Shown: positions 7,783 to 15,835 of the stretch, in pieces
Layout of the letters: each line of letters opens with the position of its first letter
Position numbering within the stretch: position 1 is the first letter of the stretch
Origin: Ureibacillus chungkukjangi
Lineage (GTDB): Bacteria; Bacillota; Bacilli; Bacillales_A; Planococcaceae
Direction of reading: 5' to 3'
NCBI RefSeq assembly: GCF_003217295.1
Contig: NZ_QJTJ01000004.1
Location: forward strand, 162,513 to 226,512
Length of the DNA: 64,000 nucleotides
The notes under the pieces: generated by a model
The model's input: the letters and a program-made list of their open reading frames with translations, nothing else
Told to the model about the DNA's origin: nothing
Database searches by the model: none
Program-made: the position numbers and the translations under genes

Positions 7783-7803
7783 AGAAAATGAGGAGGAATT
7801 TTG

Positions 7804-9444
7804 ATGACAGCAATGCGAATTGGTGGTCTAGCCTCAGGGATGGATATTGATACTTTAGTAGAAAAGTTAATGGTAGCAGAACGTGCACCTTTAGATAAGC
7901 TAGAGCAAAAAAAGCAAACTTATGAATGGCAACGTGATGCATATCGCGATGTAAATACAAAATTACAGACATTTGATACATATATTGCAGATAATTTGAT
8001 TTTGAAAAGTCTTAATACTAAAACGGCAACTTCTTCAAATTCAGATTTAGTCAGTGTAACAGCTACAAGTGCTGCCTCGGGTACGCTTTCAATTGAAGGG
8101 GTATCTCAGTTAGCTACAGCAGCAAGAAAAGTTGGCCAATCTGTAACTAATAATAGTGGAATAAGTGCAAGTGGAACTACAAAAATTAGTGATTTAAATG
8201 GCTCTACATTCACTGGAACAACAGAGCAATCGATACTTATCAAAGCTATTACAAAAAGCGGTACTATGGCTACTGAAGCCACTGAGATTAAATTTAAAGC
8301 AACAGATACAATTGATGATGTATTAAAGAAAATCAATTCAAGTGGTGCAGGTGTCACTGCATTTTTTGAAAATGGCAAACTTTCACTTACTGCTACGAAT
8401 ACCGGGGCACTAAAAGACGGTAGTGCGGAGATTCAATTAGTTAGTTCTCAAACGAAGGATGGGAATACAGTTACAGCAACTGGAAATGAGCTCTTTGGTA
8501 TCTTAGGTGTTACAGGTTCAGATTCCTCCAATCCTAATAATTTAGTCGATGGAGGACAAAATGCAATTTTGCGCATAAACGGAATTGACATAGAACGATC
8601 GTCAAATACATTTACCTTAAACGGTTATTCCATTACTTTAAAGGATACATTTAATTCAAATGTTACTAATCCGACTGAAGCCACTGTCGGTAAAGCTGTT
8701 ACTTTGAACTCAACTACTAATGTAGATGAAATAATTACTAAAATAAAAGATTTTGTTAATACGTATAATGGTTTAATAACGGATTTGAAAAAGTTAACAA
8801 GTGAGACAAAAAATCGAGATTACGCTCCGTTAACTTCTCTTCAACGTAAAGAAATGGAAGAGAAAGAAATTGAGCTTTGGGAGAAACAAGCGAAGAGTGG
8901 TTTGTTAAAAGGAGATTCTGTTATTCAAAATGGACTTTCTTCTATGCGTTCTCTAATTTATCAGTCAAATCCTGCGATAACGAATACAAAATTCAACACT
9001 TTGTATAATGTAGGGATTACTACGTCTAAGGATTATCTATCAGGTGGTACCTTAGAAATCGATGAAGATAAATTACGTGCAGCATTACAAGAGGATTCAG
9101 ATTCTGTAACGAAGCTATTTTCATTCTCTGATGGAAAAGAAAAAGATACAGTTATTGTAAATGGTGTAACAAAAGAAGTTGATACTAGAGGATTCTTACA
9201 AAAGCTTCGTGGAGAAATGACGAAAGTAAAAGTTAACATAGAAGCAAAAGCTGGTCGAGCTAGTATGAACGAATCGCAATATACTCTGGGTAAATTTTTA
9301 AGAGATGTTAATAGTAGTATTGATACTTGGGAAACTAAATTAACATCTATCGAAAGTCGTTACTGGAAACAGTTCACTGCTATGGAAACGATGATAAATA
9401 AAGCCAATAGCCAATCTACTTCATTATCATCGTACTTTGCATAA
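7804..9444 (+). CDS. fliD: Flagellar filament cap protein FliD
   Basis: The ATG at 7804 follows GAGGAGGAATTTTG; the preceding TTG is not needed. The 546-residue protein opens with the family signature MRIGGLASGMDIDTLVEKLMVAERAPLDKL and ends with a long helical segment, as in FliD/HAP2. It forms the pentameric or hexameric cap at the filament tip and folds exported flagellin into place. The middle, surface-exposed domain is Thr/Ser/Asn rich as usual. The gene lies between flaG and the export chaperones. Its dedicated chaperone is probably the FliT-like protein encoded next. Confidence 0.95.
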   Translation: MTAMRIGGLASGMDIDTLVEKLMVAERAPLDKLEQKKQTYEWQRDAYRDVNTKLQTFDTYIADNLILKSLNTKTATSSNSDLVSVTATSAASGTLSIEGVSQLATAARKVGQSVTNNSGISASGTTKISDLNGSTFTGTTEQSILIKAITKSGTMATEATEIKFKATDTIDDVLKKINSSGAGVTAFFENGKLSLTATNTGALKDGSAEIQLVSSQTKDGNTVTATGNELFGILGVTGSDSSNPNNLVDGGQNAILRINGIDIERSSNTFTLNGYSITLKDTFNSNVTNPTEATVGKAVTLNSTTNVDEIITKIKDFVNTYNGLITDLKKLTSETKNRDYAPLTSLQRKEMEEKEIELWEKQAKSGLLKGDSVIQNGLSSMRSLIYQSNPAITNTKFNTLYNVGITTSKDYLSGGTLEIDEDKLRAALQEDSDSVTKLFSFSDGKEKDTVIVNGVTKEVDTRGFLQKLRGEMTKVKVNIEAKAGRASMNESQYTLGKFLRDVNSSIDTWETKLTSIESRYWKQFTAMETMINKANSQSTSLSSYFA

Positions 9445-9468
9445 TAAGAGTGATGGGAGTTTACCCAA

Positions 9469-9828
9469 ATGGATAACCAGCAATTGCTACTTCAACTTTC
9501 TGCAAAGCTTTTTCAATCGATGGAGTCGATTCCAAAGGGTGACGAGCGGGATGCGTTTATTGAAGATATTAACCGACAACTGGACGAACGTGGGAAAGTA
9601 TTGGAATTATTAAAAGAAGATAGAATACAGTTGAATTCTGAAAACAAAACTCATGCAATGCTTATCGAACTTGATAAAGGCATCCGTGAACGACTTGATG
9701 CAATCATGCAAGAGGTTAAGGCAGATATGAAAAATCTCCAAACTGCCAAAAAAAATGAAAAGCAATACTCGAATCCTTATTCTTCTGTTCGCGTAATGGA
9801 CGGGATGTACTACGATAAGAAAAAATAA
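9469..9828 (+). CDS. fliT: FliT-like flagellar export chaperone
   Basis: The 119-residue protein is almost entirely predicted helix and charged, with a coiled-coil-like stretch (LLKEDRIQLNSENKTHAMLIELDKG region), which fits the FliT class of small helical chaperones that keep FliD unfolded for export. Sequence conservation in this family is weak, so the call rests on size, helicity and position in the fliD-fliS cluster. Here it precedes fliS, whereas in Bacillus subtilis fliT follows fliS. The start follows GATGGGAG. Confidence 0.6.
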   Translation: MDNQQLLLQLSAKLFQSMESIPKGDERDAFIEDINRQLDERGKVLELLKEDRIQLNSENKTHAMLIELDKGIRERLDAIMQEVKADMKNLQTAKKNEKQYSNPYSSVRVMDGMYYDKKK

Positions 9829-9869
9829 TGGACTCGTATTCAAAGTTCAACTTAAAAGGAGAATATACG

Positions 9870-10274
9870 ATGGTTACGCATAACGCAGCATTTAATGCTT
9901 ACAAACAAAACAGTGTTACTACAGCTTCTCCAGGTGAATTAACGCTAATGTTATATAATGGTTGCTTAAAATTCCTAACTAAAGCTAAGCTTGCTATTGA
10001 AGCAAACGATGTTCAAGAAAAGAATACAAACATCCAAAAGGCTCAAGCTATTATTAATGAGTTAATGGTTACTTTAAAGCAAGATCAACCTATTACTCAA
10101 GAATTGCTTCCGCTTTACGACTACATGAACCGCCGCCTAATCGAAGCAAACATCAAAAATGACACAGACATCATCGACGAAGTAATCGGTCTAACTACTG
10201 AATTCCGAGATACTTGGAAGCAAGTGATTCAGATGACACGTCAACAACAATATGGTAACGCACAACAAGTTTAA
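9870..10274 (+). CDS. fliS: Flagellin export chaperone FliS
   Basis: The ATG at 9870 has AAAGGAGA eight bases upstream and starts the usual FliS N-terminus (NAAFNAYKQNSVTTASPGEL). The 134 residues form the four-helix-bundle family, with the conserved LMLYNGCLKF segment. FliS binds the C-terminal disordered end of flagellin in the cytoplasm and delivers it to the export gate. An upstream in-frame ATG overlapping the previous stop lacks a ribosome site. A clear terminator follows, ending the operon. Confidence 0.95.
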   Translation: MVTHNAAFNAYKQNSVTTASPGELTLMLYNGCLKFLTKAKLAIEANDVQEKNTNIQKAQAIINELMVTLKQDQPITQELLPLYDYMNRRLIEANIKNDTDIIDEVIGLTTEFRDTWKQVIQMTRQQQYGNAQQV

Positions 10275-10283
10275 TATTTTAAT

Positions 10284-10323
10284 AGCCTTACATCAGCTTC
10301 CTTTGATGTAAGGCTTTCATTTT
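10284..10323 (+). terminator. Terminator after fliS
   Basis: AGCCTTACATCA and TGATGTAAGGCT form a 12-bp stem with an eight-base loop, followed by a T-rich tail. Confidence 0.9.
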
Positions 10324-10472
10324 GCCTAAAAGAGTAATGTTTCATAAATTGGGTATAATTTTAATAGAAAAATTGCTATCAAAAGTCATGGTAATTCGAA
10401 CCAAAGAAACAGTAAAAAGTCATGTAGACATACTACTCGAGATTGATTACTTTGGAGTAAGTAGAATTTTTC

Positions 10473-10485
10473 GCGGATGATCCGC
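10473..10485. promoter_or_regulatory. Palindrome in leader of PilZ gene
   Basis: GCGGATGATCCGC is a perfect inverted repeat with a one-base centre, about 65 bases before the PilZ gene. A TATAAT at 10354-10359 is a possible -10 box further upstream but has no convincing -35. A similar GCGGATA/TATCCGC pair occurs in the hpf leader (11240-11275). The palindrome could be an operator; no regulator is identified. Confidence 0.35.
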
Positions 10486-10551
10486 ATGAGAAATGACATT
10501 GATTTATCGTATTGCGGCGTTAAATCGTGTTTTTCTAAGGAGGAAACACCT

Positions 10552-10941
10552 ATGCAGTTTAAAAGACAAGAAGGGTTTCGGTTTGTTTTTAATGAGCCCA
10601 TTGATGCAAGCTTTAAATTGTTGATTGATGGACAGCCTGTGGAGGCGCTTGATAGTTGTCCGTGTCAGATATTAGATATTAGTCCTCGAGGCATGAAAAT
10701 GTTTTCGGAGGTGAAGTTTGGGGAATACATAAATAAGGCGAACCTACAAGTTGAATTGCAATTTGTTTTAGATGTGACGACTTTACGTGCGATTGGCGAA
10801 ATTGTATGGCGTAAGCCCTATGGACGAGGCGAGCAGTACGGAATCGTGTTCCAGGCTCAAGAGGATATTGACGAGCTCATTATTAGTGAAATGAAGCTAC
10901 GTCGTAAAAAAGAAGTATTGCAAGGAAAACAAAATCGATAA
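10552..10941 (+). CDS. PilZ-domain protein
   Basis: AAGGAGG lies nine bases before the ATG, which excludes the longer in-frame start. The 129-residue protein has the two parts of the cyclic-di-GMP-binding signature: an arginine pair near the N-terminus (KRQEGFRF, spaced RxxxxR rather than the usual RxxxR) and DISPRG, the D/NxSxxG motif. It ends in a basic helix. Such single-domain PilZ proteins near flagellar genes usually tune motility or surface behaviour in response to c-di-GMP; the target here is unknown. The arginine spacing leaves some doubt whether it binds the nucleotide. Confidence 0.8.
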   Translation: MQFKRQEGFRFVFNEPIDASFKLLIDGQPVEALDSCPCQILDISPRGMKMFSEVKFGEYINKANLQVELQFVLDVTTLRAIGEIVWRKPYGRGEQYGIVFQAQEDIDELIISEMKLRRKKEVLQGKQNR

Positions 10942-11295
10942 AAATAAATCTTTTGACACCATTTTGGGGCATACTTCTATTACCTTAAACTACTTGAGTG
11001 CTTATGCTAATTGAACCAAGTTAACATAACGGTGTAAACATAGATTAATCAGCTTTCAAACGATTAATTGTGAACATATCTTTTCAACTTTGTTAAGAAT
11101 ATGTGAATGAAATTGTCGAAAGATGAAAAAGATTCTCTAGTAGTGGTAGGATTTTTTGAACCTATGGCGAATATATATTTACATAGGTGTTAGAAAAACA
11201 CAGCTCGACCGAATAGGACGAGATGATGTCTTTTCTTATGCGGATATCATTTAAAATCTTTCATTTCTTATCCGCGAACAAAAGGAGGAGTTTAC
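10942..11295 (+). other. Structured 5' leader of hpf
   Basis: The gap holds no ORF of note but three nested or successive inverted repeats before hpf: ACCTATG/CATAGGT (11160-11188), CTCGACC/GGACGAG (11204-11222, one A-A mismatch) and GCGGATA/TATCCGC (11240-11275). The last ends about six bases before the AAAGGAGGAG ribosome site. This looks like a folded untranslated leader. RNA motifs upstream of raiA/hpf genes are known in Bacillota, but I cannot assign this one to a named family. No clear sigma-B or sigma-H promoter was found by eye. Confidence 0.45.
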
Positions 11296-11850
11296 ATGAT
11301 TAAATTTAACATTCGTGGTGAAAACATTGAGGTAACTCCAGCGATACGCGAGTACGTTGAAAACAAGATTGAAAAAATCGAGCGCTATTTCAGTGAAGGC
11401 GTTGATGCTAACGCAAACGTGAACTTGAAAGTGTACAACGGCAAGCAAAACAAAGTTGAAGTAACTATTCCATTAAAGAGTGTCACTCTGCGTGCAGAGG
11501 AACGTCATGATGATATGTATGCAGCCATCGATTTAATCGTAGACAAACTTGAGCGCCAAATTCGAAAGCACAAAACCAAAGTGAATCGTAAATTCCGTGA
11601 AGGTACAGGCATTTACTTCGCACAAGAAGCATTTAACGGGACTGCGGCAACTACAGCGGCAGAGGACGAGGAGTTCACAGTCGTTCGTACGAAGCAGTTT
11701 GACCTAAAACCAATGGATCAAGAAGAAGCGATTCTTCAAATGAATTTACTTGGACATGACTTCTTCATCTATACCGATTCTGAATCGGACCTAACAAACA
11801 TCGTCTACAAACGCCGTGATGGGAAATACGGTTTAATTGAAACGAATTAA
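11296..11850 (+). CDS. hpf: Long-form ribosome hibernation promoting factor
   Basis: The 184-residue protein begins MIKFNIRGENIEVTPAIREYVENKIEKIERYF, the N-terminal HPF/RaiA domain (about 1-100) that binds the 30S decoding region. It ends with the C-terminal dimerisation domain (about 125-184, RTKQFDLKPMDQEEAILQMN onward) that links two 70S particles into 100S dimers. This is the long form used by Bacillales (YvyD). It acts on cytoplasmic ribosomes in stationary phase or stress. The strong GGAGGAG site precedes the ATG and a structured leader lies upstream. Confidence 0.95.
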   Translation: MIKFNIRGENIEVTPAIREYVENKIEKIERYFSEGVDANANVNLKVYNGKQNKVEVTIPLKSVTLRAEERHDDMYAAIDLIVDKLERQIRKHKTKVNRKFREGTGIYFAQEAFNGTAATTAAEDEEFTVVRTKQFDLKPMDQEEAILQMNLLGHDFFIYTDSESDLTNIVYKRRDGKYGLIETN

Positions 11851-11865
11851 TTTAAATGATTTATG

Positions 11866-11897
11866 ACAGGCTCTTGCATCTTGCAAGGGTCTTTTTT
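11866..11897 (+). terminator. Terminator after hpf
   Basis: A stem built on CTCTTGCA and TGCAAGGG, extended by GAC/GTC, is followed by TTTTTT. Confidence 0.85.
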
Positions 11898-12116
11898 GTG
11901 ATAGAGATAAAGATAGCGGATTGACAAATTTTAGAATTTTATTAAACTATAAATAGCTCTATCCTCAAGTCCTCTCTATTTTTGCAAATCCAACTTTCAT
12001 TTACTACAATTTAAACACTTTAATCTCTTTTATTACTCACGTCACTCAAGATTCATTTCTATTATTTCAATTAACTTTGGTAAATAAATTTAATACTATT
12101 GACTAGGAGGAAACCG

Positions 12117-12782
12117 ATGGGATTTGATGAAGAATATCAAGGGTTTTTAAATGCTCACTTGCAGGCAAGAAGCGGTGAACGATTGCGGCGGTTACAAGAA
12201 GGTCACAATCAGGCTGAAATGTTGTTTTTGAAGCAGGTTTGGTGGCCAATCTTTTTTAATTTCAAGTATCTGCATCCAGAATATGAAGTGGATGATTTTA
12301 AGGATGGCAAAAGGTATTTGGATTACGCTTATATTCGTCCCGGCATTCGGATTTGTTTTGAGGTCGACGGGTATGGTCCACACCTAAAGAGCATAAGCAG
12401 ATGGCAGTTTTCGGACAACCTGGAACGCCAAAATCAATTGGTGATTGACGGTTGGACCGTGATTCGCTTTTCTTATGATCAAGTGAAAGAGCAACCTCGT
12501 CGTTGCCAACAAATTGTCCAACAGGTGATTGGTCAATGGCTGGGGGATGAACAGAACCAGACAGCCTTGTCCACTGTGGAAAAGGAAGTACTTCGGCTTG
12601 CGATTCGAAAGGGGGAAGCTATATACCCTAAAGAAGTGGAGAAGTATTTGAGGCTAAGTGACAAGACCGTACGAAATATTCTTTCACGATTAGTAGAAAA
12701 AAAGATGCTGCTACCCGCATCGGGAATCAAGAGAGTTCGCTCCTATCGGTTGGGAGTTCAAATCAAGCATCCCATCAAATAA
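12117..12782 (+). CDS. DUF559/Vsr-like nuclease fold with winged helix
   Basis: AGGAGG lies six bases before the ATG. The 221-residue protein has a middle region resembling DUF559 and Vsr-type PD-(D/E)xK endonucleases: RICFEVDGYGPH, then DNLERQNQLVIDGWTVIRFSYDQV. The C-terminal 65 residues read as a winged helix-turn-helix (KEVEKYLRLSDKTVRNILSRLVEKKML). A nuclease-like fold fused to a DNA-reading domain could act in DNA repair, but whether the site is catalytic cannot be judged. It stands alone between hpf and a repeat-filled gap, with about 200 bases of AT-rich sequence upstream. Confidence 0.65.
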   Translation: MGFDEEYQGFLNAHLQARSGERLRRLQEGHNQAEMLFLKQVWWPIFFNFKYLHPEYEVDDFKDGKRYLDYAYIRPGIRICFEVDGYGPHLKSISRWQFSDNLERQNQLVIDGWTVIRFSYDQVKEQPRRCQQIVQQVIGQWLGDEQNQTALSTVEKEVLRLAIRKGEAIYPKEVEKYLRLSDKTVRNILSRLVEKKMLLPASGIKRVRSYRLGVQIKHPIK

Positions 12783-13371
12783 ATAACAGGAGAAATTTCG
12801 CTTATTTATAAAATTTGAGTGAAAATAGCTGAAATAGAGGAAGAAATTCCGCTTATTCACTTGAGATTTAGGGAAATTAGGGATTTTGGTTGGGATAACC
12901 GAAAAAATTCCCCTTATTTGCCTCTAAAACAGCACCAATCTGAAAATAACCGAAAAACCTTCCCTTATCTTAATTTTGAAACGAGCAAGGTATGTTAATA
13001 AATGGGAGCACATGACTTGTCCAATCTGGGTACAACCTTCACGAGGTAAATAACAGGAGAAATTTCGCTTATTAATAAAATTTGATTAAAAAAAGCTGAA
13101 ATAGAGGAAGAAATTCCGCCTATTCACTTGAAAATCATGAAAATTGGGGAATTTGGATGGGATAACCGAAAAAATTCCCCTTATATAGCTCTGAAACAGC
13201 CCCAATCTGAAAATAACCGAAAAACCTTCCCTTATTTAAATCCTGAAACGAGCACAACCTTCAAAATACTGGAAACTCATCCCTTGTCCACTCCATATAA
13301 CCGAACATTCTTCCCCTATGTCCCTCCCAGAACCAAGCACCAACTGTTATAACCGAAAATTTTCCTCTTAT
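12783..13371. repeat. Array A: 51-52-bp spaced palindromic repeats
   Basis: About ten copies of a 23-bp palindromic unit (ATAACC-GAAAAA-ATTCC-CCTTAT type) occur in this non-coding gap. Starts at 12783, 12834, 12895, 12946, 13050, 13101, 13162, 13213, 13297 and 13349 give steps of 51, 51 or 52 with some longer gaps. The first four units and their spacers are repeated as a block 267 bases later (12783 and 13050), showing a segmental duplication. Spacers repeat with the units, so this is not a CRISPR array. From 13372 to 13672 the sequence is C-rich then AT-rich with no other feature. Confidence 0.85.
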
Positions 13372-13672
13372 CCACGCCCAACCCTAAACCCCCCATCCAA
13401 ATTCCAATCTCCCTAACAACCACCCCTTCATCCCAAACTATTTCGAACACAAATATCTTCAATTCGAACTACCTAGAAAAATAAAAAAATCCGGAAAATC
13501 GTACTATATTCATAGTTTCTGTAATTAGAATGTGACCTCTGCCCCCATTTACCAAATCATTCGACAAAATTCTACTGTTTCTTCGGAAATTATGAAATCG
13601 GTATTTCAGAAATCGAAACTATCCGCACATGCCTATGTATCTATGAAAATGGATGTGAAATTCCGCCCACCT

Positions 13673-13700
13673 TTGACAACTTTTGTTACTTATTTATACT
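13673..13700 (+). promoter_or_regulatory. Sigma-A promoter of Tad operon
   Basis: TTGACA (13673-13678) and TATACT (13695-13700) are separated by 16 bases, a near-consensus housekeeping promoter. It is 125 bases before cpaB, leaving an untranslated leader of about 120 bases in which I see no named riboswitch. Confidence 0.65.
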
Positions 13701-13825
13701 AAAAACTGTAAAAAAGCGTTTTGTTGGTCGTCCGCAATAGGATTCATTCTTCTGTACGGTCAACAAAGGTATAGCTACACACCAAGTTTTTGAAAAAATT
13801 AGTGAATTAGAAGGTAGGGGAATTT

Positions 13826-14644
13826 GTGTTAGAGGCAAAACGACGTGCAGCCATTTTTCTTTTATTAGCCTTTATCTTAGCGGCGGTGGCCGGCTATTTA
13901 GTCTTGGAAAAGGTTAAACAATTGAATGCAGAGCTAGGCGGAATGGTAGAAATTTATGTTTCCAATGGAGATATCCCTGCTCGTACATTACTTCACTCAA
14001 GTCAATTAACGAAAATGGAAATTCCTCAAAAATTCCTAACAGCCTCACATATTACTGATGAAAATGACATACTCGGGCAAGTATCGGTTGTTCCTTTAAA
14101 GGAAGGCGATATTATAACGGACAATATGCTGAAGAATTATTCCAATCTGCAAAACGAAAATAATCGTCTCGTTGCCCTTTATCGAACAGACAAAATACAG
14201 TTTGACCAAGAAATCGCGGCACTGGATCGTGTTGATATCATTGTCTCTATCGAAGAAGAAGGTAAGAAAAACACTGAGCTTTTCATGAAGGATGTAGCCG
14301 TAGCCTTTGCACAGGGCACAGGTGAGAATTTTGCTGGTATTGGTGTAGAAGTTTCTTCGGAGGCTGCCACGAAGCTAATCCATATGCAAAATTACGCAGA
14401 ATACATACGTGTGCTAAAGGCGAATGTTGGGCAGGATGTTGAGATTTCAGAGGAACAACAGAAGTCGGCTGAGGAAGTCAAAGAAGAAACACCAATCTCA
14501 ACGCCAGCTGACTCAACCGAAACTGAAACCGAAACAAAAACCGAAACTCAAGCTGAACAACCAACAGACCCTGCAACAGAAACAAATACTGAAGAGGCTC
14601 CTGCCTCAAATACGAACGCTGAATCTTCAGAAGGAAATTCGTAA
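13826..14644 (+). CDS. cpaB: Flp pilus assembly protein CpaB (RcpC)
   Basis: The GTG start follows GGTAGGGG. The 272-residue protein has one N-terminal membrane segment (AAIFLLLAFILAAVAGYLVL), then an SAF domain (about residues 45-110, GDIPARTLLHSSQLTKMEIP) and the RcpC/CpaB region. It ends in a Thr/Glu/Pro-rich tail of about 60 residues. CpaB is an envelope-associated component of Tad pilus assembly; in Gram-positives it sits outside the membrane. It is the first gene of the Tad operon. The repetitive TETETKTETQ tail is probably a flexible wall-spanning linker. Confidence 0.85.
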   Translation: MLEAKRRAAIFLLLAFILAAVAGYLVLEKVKQLNAELGGMVEIYVSNGDIPARTLLHSSQLTKMEIPQKFLTASHITDENDILGQVSVVPLKEGDIITDNMLKNYSNLQNENNRLVALYRTDKIQFDQEIAALDRVDIIVSIEEEGKKNTELFMKDVAVAFAQGTGENFAGIGVEVSSEAATKLIHMQNYAEYIRVLKANVGQDVEISEEQQKSAEEVKEETPISTPADSTETETETKTETQAEQPTDPATETNTEEAPASNTNAESSEGNS

Positions 14645-14662
14645 GGGGAGGGGGATGCAATT

Positions 14663-15823
14663 ATGGAGTCAAAGTTAAATTTATTAGTTGTGAGTGATGA
14701 TCAGGTGCTTCGCCAGCAGCTTCAAACGATTGCTGAAAATACAGAGGAAAATGTACTGGCGGCTTCAACATCAGATGCCATTCGGGAAATGAATCGTGAA
14801 ACAAGAGATATAGTCATTATGACACAGCCTGAAACGGATATTGCCATTGACCTAGTGCAATCCATGAAGCAGATCAATCGCGCTGTTTTAATTATTTTTA
14901 TCGCCGAGCGAACAGATTTTGTTTTACTACGGAATATGATGCGTGCTGGAGTAGATGAGTTTTTTGTCTTCCCAGAGGAAACCTCTCTCTTTACAAGTCG
15001 ATTCCCAACAACGGTTAAAAATTATTCCATAACGAAAAGCTCAAAGGAAACGGAATCCTCTATTTCCTTTGGTCGAGGAAGAGGGCAAATTTATTCCTTC
15101 TATAGTGGGAAGGGTGGCAGTGGAAAATCTGTTATTTCCTCAGTTCTTGCTCAGACATTAAAGCTTGAGTCGACTGCGGAGGTCATTTTAATTGATTTGA
15201 ATGGTCAATATGGTGGCGTTGAATCGATGTTCTCGATTGAGGCAAATCGCTCGCTGGCAGATCTTCTACCCGTAATTGAAGAACTGAACGAAAGTCATAT
15301 ACGAAATGTATCGAAAACAGAGCAGCATTCAAAGCTTGAAATCCTCGTCAGTCCAATTGATGCAGAAGTGGCAGAAACATTGGGCGAAGAGTTTGTTGCG
15401 AAGCTCCTCAGAACATCTCGCCGGGCTTTCGATTACGTAATTATCGATTTACCTTCCTCACTGAATGGCTCGGTGATCACAGCGATGGAGGAGTCAGATA
15501 AGATTTTTTATGTGTTAACGCCAGATACGCCGGCATTACGTGTTTTAAAGCATTATGAGGAGCTTGCCGGGCGAATTGGTGTGAATTTAATGGGGAAAAT
15601 GGAGGTCATTCTAAACTTCATTGCCAAAGAAAATGAGGTTCAGGAAAAGGATCTAAAAAACGTCCTGCGTTACCCGATTGCCGCTACCCTAAGAAAAGAT
15701 ATTAAGGGATTGCAGCCTTTTGTAAACAAGGGAGAGCCTGTTCGAAAAGTAGTGAAGGAACGAAAGCTTATTCCTTTTGCTAAGGACATTCGGAAGTTTT
15801 CTCGGGAAATTTTAAAATCATAA
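14663..15823 (+). CDS. cpaE: Pilus localisation ATPase CpaE (TadZ)
   Basis: The 386-residue protein has an N-terminal receiver-like domain (about 1-125) without the usual phosphorylation site and a MinD/ParA-type ATPase domain with the deviant Walker A motif GKGGSGKS near residue 148 and a later VIIDLPSS. TadZ/CpaE proteins place the Tad machine at the cell surface. It follows cpaB by 18 bases with a very strong GGGGAGGGGG ribosome site. All ATPase motifs appear intact. Confidence 0.9.
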   Translation: MESKLNLLVVSDDQVLRQQLQTIAENTEENVLAASTSDAIREMNRETRDIVIMTQPETDIAIDLVQSMKQINRAVLIIFIAERTDFVLLRNMMRAGVDEFFVFPEETSLFTSRFPTTVKNYSITKSSKETESSISFGRGRGQIYSFYSGKGGSGKSVISSVLAQTLKLESTAEVILIDLNGQYGGVESMFSIEANRSLADLLPVIEELNESHIRNVSKTEQHSKLEILVSPIDAEVAETLGEEFVAKLLRTSRRAFDYVIIDLPSSLNGSVITAMEESDKIFYVLTPDTPALRVLKHYEELAGRIGVNLMGKMEVILNFIAKENEVQEKDLKNVLRYPIAATLRKDIKGLQPFVNKGEPVRKVVKERKLIPFAKDIRKFSREILKS

Positions 15824-15835
15824 GGGGGTATCGTA

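Noticed and set aside
12895..13371. CRISPR array
   Set aside because: Unit plus spacer size is CRISPR-like, but the spacers are repeated with the units, units vary, and no cas genes are near. The 52-bp arrays B and C have no unique spacers either.
13701..13825. Cyclic-di-GMP riboswitch in the Tad leader
   Set aside because: Considered because Tad pili and the PilZ protein suggest c-di-GMP control, but the conserved core of either riboswitch class is not visible.
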